64,000 nt of DNA from the NCBI GenBank assembly GCA_024449915.1, contig JAMZAV010001276.1, positions 248,001 to 312,000 on the forward strand, given 5' to 3'. The notes beneath the pieces are model-generated. The model was not told where the DNA came from and ran no database searches. It saw nothing but the letters and a program-made list of their open reading frames with translations. This document shows, piece by piece, positions 32,461-41,600 of the stretch. The DNA is from Sweltsa coloradensis (taxonomy: Eukaryota; Arthropoda; Insecta; Plecoptera; Chloroperlidae). Position 1 is the stretch's first letter. Every line of letters begins with the position of its first letter. Position numbers and translations under genes: made by a program.

Positions 32461-32600
32461 CTGTATGGTCCTTGGGCTGTTGCGTCGTGTCGATGATGAG
32501 GCACTGCTCGACGTTTCGCCACCCATGTTGGTGGCATCTTCAAAACTGTCTTGTCTTGGAGTCTTGAACTTGAAGAAGCCACCAACATGGATGGCTCAAC
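32461..32600 (-). repeat. hairpin repeat with CGAAACGTCG motif
   Basis: On the minus strand a stem GCCACC/GGGTGGC is followed by GAAACGTCGAGCAGTGCC and CATCATCGACAC...AAGGACCATAC. Related downstream sequence is at 51870-51925 and a similar hairpin at 59113-59150. Confidence 0.45.
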
Positions 32601-32696
32601 TTAAAATTAGAATCAAAGTGTGAGAATTAGTGCGATATGTGAAGGGACCATTGGCGGACATCCTTAAAACATCTTTCTCCTCTGTTTCAGCTAAAC

Positions 32697-35600
32697 ATGT
32701 TCGTCCCCCAGCTAGCTCTGTTGAGCTGCCTCCTACCACTGGTGGTCAGTTCACCCCTCACATGTACAAGCCTGCCAACCCTGAGTCAGTCACTGGGCCA
32801 CGTGCAGGTGGTAGCAATGGTGGACCTCACCAGTTGACAATGCCTGCAGCAGGTCGCAAGGTAGGTTAACTATAGGAAAACGCTAAAGTCCCGTCGCGTT
32901 GTTGAGCGAGCACCGGTACGTGCAACACGACCCGAGTACGACATTCCCATAATGTTACATAACAATAAGTCTTTAAGGTCTAGACCGATTTAGCTGAAAA
33001 TTTGTAAAATAGGAGAGAATGTTGAACTTATTGACCCTGCAAAATTTCATAACGATCGGAACATTTATTTTTATTTTTGGATGAGCGTAGCGAGCGTAGC
33101 GAGCGAAGCGAAGATTCCATTTCACTACACTGGAGAAAAAAATCCGGAATGTTTTTTTTTCTTTCTTTCTTTTTTTCTTTCTTTTTTTTGTATTTTTGTG
33201 TGTCTGTGAACACGATTCCGGCTAAACCGATACTCCGATTGCGATGAAATTTTATGGAGACCTTCGAAATCTCTGAACTTAGAACTGCACCGTACGAAAA
33301 ATCGATCAAAAAATTTAAAAAAAATATTAAAAATCGCAATTTTACGATTTTTTCGTTTTCGTTTTTGTTTTTGTTTGTATTTTTGTGTGTTTGTTAACAC
33401 GATTCCGGCTAAACTGATACTCCAATTGCGATGAAATTTTCAGGAGACTTTTGAAATCTCTGAACTTAGAACAACCACTTTTTTTAGCGCAATCAAAAAA
33501 ATTATTTCTCAAGAAAATCGCTTCTTTACGATTTTTGTTCGTTTTTCTTGTTTTTTCTGTTTGTAATTTTGAGTGTTTGTTAACACGATTCCGGCTAAAC
33601 CGATATTCCAATTGCAATGAAATTTTTTGGAGACCTTCGAGATCTCTAAACTTAGACCTGCCACGTTTTTGGGTACAATCGACAAAATATTTCTCATGAA
33701 TATCGAAACTTTTACGTTTATTTTTTTCGATTTTTAGTGCGATATTTTCGTGACATTAGGGCCGATTCTGACCAGACGGGGGGGGCCCTAAAAACGTTCA
33801 TATTTTACATGGGACATTAAGGTAATGGTGATGTATTGCTTTCTGAAAGAAAAAATTTGAAAAAATTTGCTAGAATCCACGGAATAAAGGTTTTAATATG
33901 GGTTTTTTTGAGGTTTATAATAACAATTAACAGGTTACAATAGAAACTTGACAACAATTACCTTCAATGCATTCACAAAGCAATTGCAAAGGAAAAGTGG
34001 TCTCATGCAAAGTAAAAACTTACAAAAACGCTCATCCATCAACGCGGCAGGACTTAAGCGTTTTCCTAGTTATTTTATTTTATAACCAACGATCGGATTT
34101 TGTTCAAAAACTATACAGCAACCCGCATTTGCGGACACTCAAGAAGCCAATGTCTACACTTTACACTGGAAGTTGGGCTAGTGTTATGAGAGCTAGATTA
34201 ATTAATACTGAGGCGAATGAACGGGCCAAAGTGGCTCATTTCACACAAGTGGGCGAACGAACCTGTAGATAAATAGTGTGGCTTGTTGGAGTTGTGATTA
34301 GAGGCTCTGCTTCCAATGCAGAAGGTCCAAAGATCTTGTGGACTTAAGTCCATCAGTTCTTGGCTTATGAATTTGTAAACGGTGACTTTGGAGACGTCGT
34401 AGCAACAAGACACAATGAATTCTAAGGTTGTTCCAAATAAGCCTTGTTGATTCTGACACTGTCCGCGGGTGTAATCGTGTCCAGCTTGATTGATCGGTGT
34501 TTCCTACTTAAATATACCAGTCTCTAGTTGGTCATTGTTCGCTCATCAACGGTGTCGGCGCCTACAGGGTTGGATTGATCTCCTTTAAATTTAATGTCCC
34601 CTATCTAAAATCAGTTATGTGATTAAGTAGGTGATACTAAAAAAAATTTAAACAACAATTTACATTTTAGAGAAACTTTCTTCCCAATCTAGCAAATTTA
34701 CATTTCTTAAAGTTTAAATTGATTTGTTTCATTGTGTTTATTCGGTCCCTGCAAGACAAAAGGCTGCTTTGATCTTGATGAAACTTAAAGGGAAACTTCG
34801 AAGTCTCTTACATTAGACCTTATAGGTTAAAAGCAGAATCAAATAAATATATCTATTAAGAAATAGGACTTTAGAGTTTAGACGGCCAGGCGACTTTATT
34901 TAGTATTTATTTTCCACTTTTAGATAACTAAGCATGTAGGTTGATTATAAGCAGCGGTTTAGTCGCGGTCGCTTAACGGGTTCTCACTTGAGCACCGAAG
35001 TAAAGCAACCTTCGGGCGTGGTCAGATGTAGAGTGGGTGACCGCTCTGCCCAGAGGCACACGTATACTGTTGGTTAGAGCAGATGGAGGGTTCGAGAGCT
35101 AGTGTAACGGCTTCGTTCTCCTCGACGTCTGCTCGGCAGTCTGGGTAAACTGGAGGACCCTATATGACTGTCAAGTTCACACCGTCCTTTTGTTGGTCCT
35201 TTTGGTACTTTTCGAAAGGAGTAGGCTATGTGCCGGATTGACAGGCAATAAGAGTTAAATGCCATACCCACTCTTTGTGCGGCACTCGCCGTTTGGCCCC
35301 ACTGCATCGCTGTTGCCAAGTTTGCTTTACTGACTGATCCCCATTTAATATAAATACAAAAAAAATGTTTTAACGTTGACAACCCTGTATGTGATGAAAG
35401 CAAAAGCGTGGCACGTGCCAAGATTGGTCAAACCCTCCGGTTCTTTTGTGGCATTGTCCGAGTTATAGCTGACCAATATCGAGTCTATTCACGGCCGTTC
35501 TTTTAAAAAATCTAGTGTAGTACTTTCATTCCCTGCACAGACTTTAGATTACATTATCCGTTGCAAATATAATACGTACGCAAAGCTGCCAAAAAAAGTT

Positions 35601-38600
35601 CTTTCACGTGTCTTACTGTTTGCAGGCTTCACCAGCTGAGCGCCCTGTCTTCCCCTTTCTCCTCCCTTCCCCTCACCCCCCTCACCATCCACACAACCTC
35701 CGACAACAGCCAGGACTTGGAGGCGATCAGCCGCGCTGCGCCCGGGGCCGAGGTCCGGAGTGGCGTACTCACTACTTGGGCGGTGCCCGGGAAGAACATG
35801 GTTATGGTGCTTGATAGGTGAGTAGGCTACTTGTGATGGTCATCAGTTAATACAGAAATTAACAAATCCATCTCAGCGGGGGTATCGAACCCCAGTCTCC
35901 CAATTTGTGTGGCTCGTTGGTTTTGTGGACAATTCAATTTTTTTCAAATTTTTTTAGGACGTTTGTATCTTCAATTTATTTGTGTGTGGCTCGTTGGTCT
36001 TGTGGTTAGCGTATCTGCTTCCAATGCAGAAGGTCCAGGGTTCGATTCCCGCTATAGTCAGAAGTTTTTAACTTCTGTTTTGGGGACTTAAGTCCATCAG
36101 TTCTTGTCTTAGAAGTTTGTAAACGGTGACTTTGGAGCCGTCCTAGCAACGAAGCACATAATAAATTTCAGAGTTGTTCTGAATCGGCCTTGTTGATTCT
36201 GGCGTTGATTCGCGGGTGTTCGCTCTGTCCATACCACTGATTGCTATATTTCCTATTAAAAAAATATCGATCTTTGGTTGGTTATCGCTCACTCGTCGAT
36301 TGCGTCGGGGCCTGCAGGGTTGGCTTGGTCGCTTTGATTTAAAGTCCCCCACTGAAAATCAGTTATATAACTGAGTGGGTAGACTCTAAATAAAATGTAT
36401 TTATTTATTTATTTAAAACACAATTGAAAGTCTCCAGGGTTCGATTCCCACTATAGGCAGAAGTTTTAAAACTTCTGTGTTCTTGGCTTATAGGAATTTG
36501 TAAACGGTGACTTTGGAGCCGTCCTAGGAACGAGGCACATAATAAATTCAAAGTTGTTCTGAATCTTCTTTGTTTATTCTGCCGTTGATCCGCGAGTGTT
36601 TGTACTGTCCATACCACTGATTGCTATATTTCCTATTGAAAATATCGATCTTTGGTTGGTTGTCACTCACTAGAAGATTACTAGTCGATTGCGTCGGGGC
36701 CTACGGTTGCCGTTGGCTTGGTCGATTGTATAATATATAATAAGTAATAACGATTTTATCTTATCTTATAGTATTAGTAAACTTTAGTTTGTATAAGCTG
36801 AAAGTACACATACACTTTAAATGGTGTTATTGTGATTTAATATGAACAAACGTCATAATAAAAATTTGAATTTGATTTGGTTTTATGTCTCCCACTGAAA
36901 ATCATTTTTATGACTGAGTGGGTAGACTCTAAATACGATTTTTTAAAAGTTATTATTATTTGATAAGCCGGGGAGCTAAGAATATGGTGGGAACCCACCC
37001 CCTTCCCGACTAAGTTGGAAATAGGGTTCGATATTAATTTAATTATTTGCCGGTCGGGTGGTTTACCCCTAAGCCACCGAGACGGTTAACTTCATAACAT
37101 CTGGATTGTTGGTGCATTGTAGATCTGAGTAGATTGATGTGAACAGTACTGCAACAATGTTGGTGCCTTTAAACTTGACCATCTAAACACGGTTTATAAT
37201 GTCATTACCTTACGCAGGTATGCGCGAGGGTTTATTTTACATTTTCATTCATCGGGAAACACTCCCGTAGGTGTAATTGATTTTATGTAAATCAATCCAG
37301 AAATTAAAAAAGTCTATCTAAGCCGGCTATCGAGACTGGGTCTCCCGATTAATGAAATTAAAAAATAGACTATTGTAGTGTAGTTTATTGTGAACTTATA
37401 TGTCGTTTTGTTACAAAAATAACAGATAACCCCACCAATCCTTTGGGACTTTCTGAGTCAGTGGCGTATCCAAGGGCGGGAGGGGGACCCCCCCCCCTTC
37501 TGAAAAAAGTAAATGCACTTTAAAGTTTCAGTGGAGAATATAGAATAACTGTTTTATAGCAAAACTAAAGGCAAATTACCTTCTGACCAAAAGTCGATTT
37601 TAGTGGATACAAAGTTGGTTATTGTGATGCTATAAAACGCACAGATTTTCAGCGAAATGATCTTCAAAGAGAAAAAAAATCCTGGGGTTAAGCCTCCCAG
37701 ACCCCCATTTAGACTTCAGTACATCTATAAATTAATTGGTTAACCCCCTTTATGAATTCCTGGATACGCCACTGTTACGAGTTGTTGTATTATAAGGAAA
37801 GTTCTTATTACAACGGGTTTATCATGCTCAGGTGTGGCCGCATGGTCTACCAGCAAACCTTACACCGCGAAGATATCGAGATGGAGTCCGTACAGGCGGC
37901 CATGTTGTCAGCACACTTGGACGAGCCGTGCGGACCCTGCCACCTGCCACTGACGCAACAGGTATTGTACACTCTTACCAGAGACATACATAAGCTTAGA
38001 TCCTTCCCACCGAGCGCTAGCGTGCCGATTAGAAGCCATCATGAACGGGGAAAATCATACAGAGATATAGTGGTCCCAACGAAAGAATGCAGATGGCTCG
38101 AAATTGTTTTCCCAACATAACAACTTTGTCAACTCTATTCACGCTAGCTCAGCGTGGATCTAGCACACGGAGGAACTCTGTGATCTAGCACAGATAATTT
38201 TTGCTTGCGTTGGTAAAATATATTTATTTCATACACAAAGGCGACATTCCTTTTACCGCGCATTCATTCTACCTCCACCACTACCAAGCATCTGCATTGT
38301 TTCGTTGGAGCAAGTATACCATAGTATGGTACCATGATGGTACCATACATACCGTACCATACATATGGTATCTATGGGACCGTGGGGTAGACTGATTGTC
38401 GGCCATAGTGTTTCCCCTATCATGATGGCTTCCAGTTGGCACGCTCCCCACCGCCATACTGAGAGTCTAGCGCTTAGCTTATGTTATATCATTGACTTTT
38501 ACTTTGTGTTCTTAGGTTATGTTTCTATTGATTTACATTTGTTTGAGTTTGAGAAAACGAGATAGAATAGAGGTTTATAGAGCGGCTAACTGGCCGCCAT

Positions 38601-41600
38601 GTTTGAAGCAAATTGAACCATTGGCGGCCATGACGCAAGCAGGCACTTTTCGCCAGTTCGATTAGCCTCAACGTGGAGCGCTAATACGGCAATCAAGCCC
38701 GCTCTATAAACCTCTATTCTTGAGATGAATGACCACAGCATGCGAGGGAATAGGAGTAGGACACATTTGGTAGTTGGCAAATAGCTATTCGCTCAGTCAT
38801 AAGAAGCATCCGACATATATGAAATCTGCAAAGTTGTCAATATAGCAAATACATTGACAGCCCTGCAGTCATAGATTTGACAAATTTTGTCTAAATGAGC
38901 CAGAAAAAAAAGCAAATATAGTCAATTTTGGACTTCTAACAAAATCAAAATTCGTAAAAACTAATTTATTTTGTATAAATTATTTAACTAATTTTAGAAA
39001 TGTAGAGTCCTATATTTCCACTTCCGTGACATGTTCAAAATTTTAAGACACCTGTGGTGTCAGTCAGCCGAGTGAACATCAATTTGCCTAAAACGCATGT
39101 CATACTAACGTCTCATATAATGCACTAAGTCTATTCGAGACGCTGAGTGGTGATAGATGACGATGAAGAACGATTACAAAAAAAACATGCCTTATGCGGG
39201 ATTCGAATCCGCGTCCTCGTAGAGATACGCTTCGGACCAGCGCACTAATCTTATGTGCAATCACTAAAAGGCTACATCATTTGATATTAAAATTTGAAAA
39301 CAGTACCAGTAGGACTACACTAATTCCACACAAAATATATAAAAACACACAATCCAGAATAGAAATAATATGACAACGAGGAACATAATTAGTTCAAAAC
39401 TCTTCCGAATTTGCATTGTTGATTCTGGCGCTGTCCGTGGGTGGAATCGTAACCATCTTCTTTGGCCCGTGTTTCCTAATTTAATTAAAGCCATATTATC
39501 ACATTGACTTGTTGCTTACTTATGTTAAACCTAAATTTATTTTAAGAATTTAGAAAAAAAAATGAATTAAATCGGTCAATATTTAAACATGGTACGACCA
39601 ATATTGTGGAAATTGTATGGTGCGTGACGTCACCACCCGTGACGTAGCTGGATGGCTACAGAGCTTCGCTACCGATCGACTCGAGTAAATGCAGCCGCTC
39701 ACTGCCCGCCCATTCAATACCATCGGGCACAGGACGGGTCAGTTGAAAAGTGTTTGTTCTATGTACAGGATGTTAGCATTACCTCCCTTCATTTTCGAGC
39801 CTTCATACACAGAAAGTGAACAAAGGAAAAATCTAAAGAAAAATAAAGAAAAAGAAACCTGGATAAAACAGTTTAGTGGCAGGAAAGGTGATCTTAAATG
39901 GTGTAGTTGTAATGAATGTACATCAATGGATACCGACACAGAGTGCTTATATTGTCACGAATCGGAAAGAATCAAAAATTTGCGTGCTAATTTCGATTGT
40001 ATTACTATCCATGATGGGTTCGAGCATATTATTAACATTCATTCTCTCAACACTGCTAGGCAACAGTTTTTGTTACTCTCCACGTGTAAAGAACAACGAT
40101 ATATCTAAAGGATTTCAAGTCGCATACGGGAGTACTGTGGACTCTTTGACTAAAAGTGATTCGACTTTAATGATTTCTTTATCATTGTAAGGATTAGAAC
40201 AGTGTATACATTTGTAACACGATTTTAACCCACGGAATTATATGAAAACCACATTTCTGTATCATAAACCTGATTTTGATTTTGTTGTCCAATACATCCA
40301 CATTTAAACACTCACGCGTCACACATTATTTATTTATAAAACTAAGAATTATTCAGTATGTTTGCCGTCTCTTTGTATGACTCATTTATCACGAACTTTA
40401 AAAAACAACTAGAACCTAAAAGAAGACAAAATCCACACTTCAACTATATAGGCATGTTTGTTAACTGAAGTCACTGAGCCATCCGTACTCTTCACATATC
40501 TCGACAAACCTTGTAATGCTATTCACTATCACATTAATTAAATTAGTACATAAAACACTTGTTGAGCTGTCACTGTGCTAGAACAAATCTGCGAACACTC
40601 CATCCACACAGAATGTCAACCCCTTACTAAATACAACACATGTTCTAACCGAGTGTCTACCCTCGCCCGGTCGGCTCGGTCAGCTCAGCAGGTCCCCATC
40701 CACCCGCGTCACATGCCCCCAGGCGCGCGTCAAAACAAACCGTTGTATAGGGTATAGGCCCCATCCAAGGTTGCCAAAATGTCCGGCATTCTTATTTTTT
40801 GTACACCTTCTTGTATTAAAAAAATACTTCATCCATTGTGATTTAATGCCTTTAATACTAATCTCTAGGTGGTCATTGTTCGCTCGTCGATAGTGTTCGC
40901 GCCTACAAGGTTGGCTTGGTCGGCTTTTTAATATCCCCCATTAAAATCAGTTATCTGATTAAGTGGATACTTAAACACGATTTTGACAAAGCTTCCTTAA
41001 AAAAATTCCTGGCATTGCGGATCCGCCCCTGTCTGTGACTAAGTGGGTCGACTCTAAATACTAATTTAGTACTTTGAATTTAATCCTTAAAGACTTGGTC
41101 GTATTCTAATAATTCTATTTTTGTTTGATAGGAGGATCGAACCCCGATAAGTAATGGAATCCAGATTCCATTCAGATCTGGAAAGTCCCAGAGCAAAGTG
41201 AAGATGTCCAGTATAGCCAACATGTACGCTCCGAGCAACGTTGCCAAACCAGTTACCACCATCAGATTCGAGAATCCTTACGACGATGCCAAACTTACAG
41301 ATATCAAATTGATCGTGCCACTTCCAGTTGAAGAAATTATTAACGAGCAGCAAGAAAACGTAGAGGAAGTTGAGCCAGAGACAACGAGAAAGCCGGAGAG
41401 AAAGAAGAATAAGAACAAGAAGAAGAAAGGGAAACATGAGAAAGCAAAGAAGAGGAAAGTAGTGACGAGTACGTCGAAGCCGGTGGAGGTTGTAGAGGTG
41501 GTATGTGATTGTAGCCTGGATGAGAAGGTTGCTATGGACTTGAGGAGCGCTGAGAGAGAAGGGGTGGACATGAAGGGTTGTGGATGCGGGGGAATCGAAG

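Noticed and set aside
32691..32869. Alternative frame through selenoprotein exon 1 without a stop (proline-rich, QFTPHMYKPANPES)
   Set aside because: Open through the exon, but it has no family match, no signal peptide, and joining it in phase to exon 2 gives a frame that stops within that exon.
39190..39260. Reversed tRNA-like sequence (GGGATTCGAATCCGCG)
   Set aside because: B box only, no full cloverleaf; treated as a relic.
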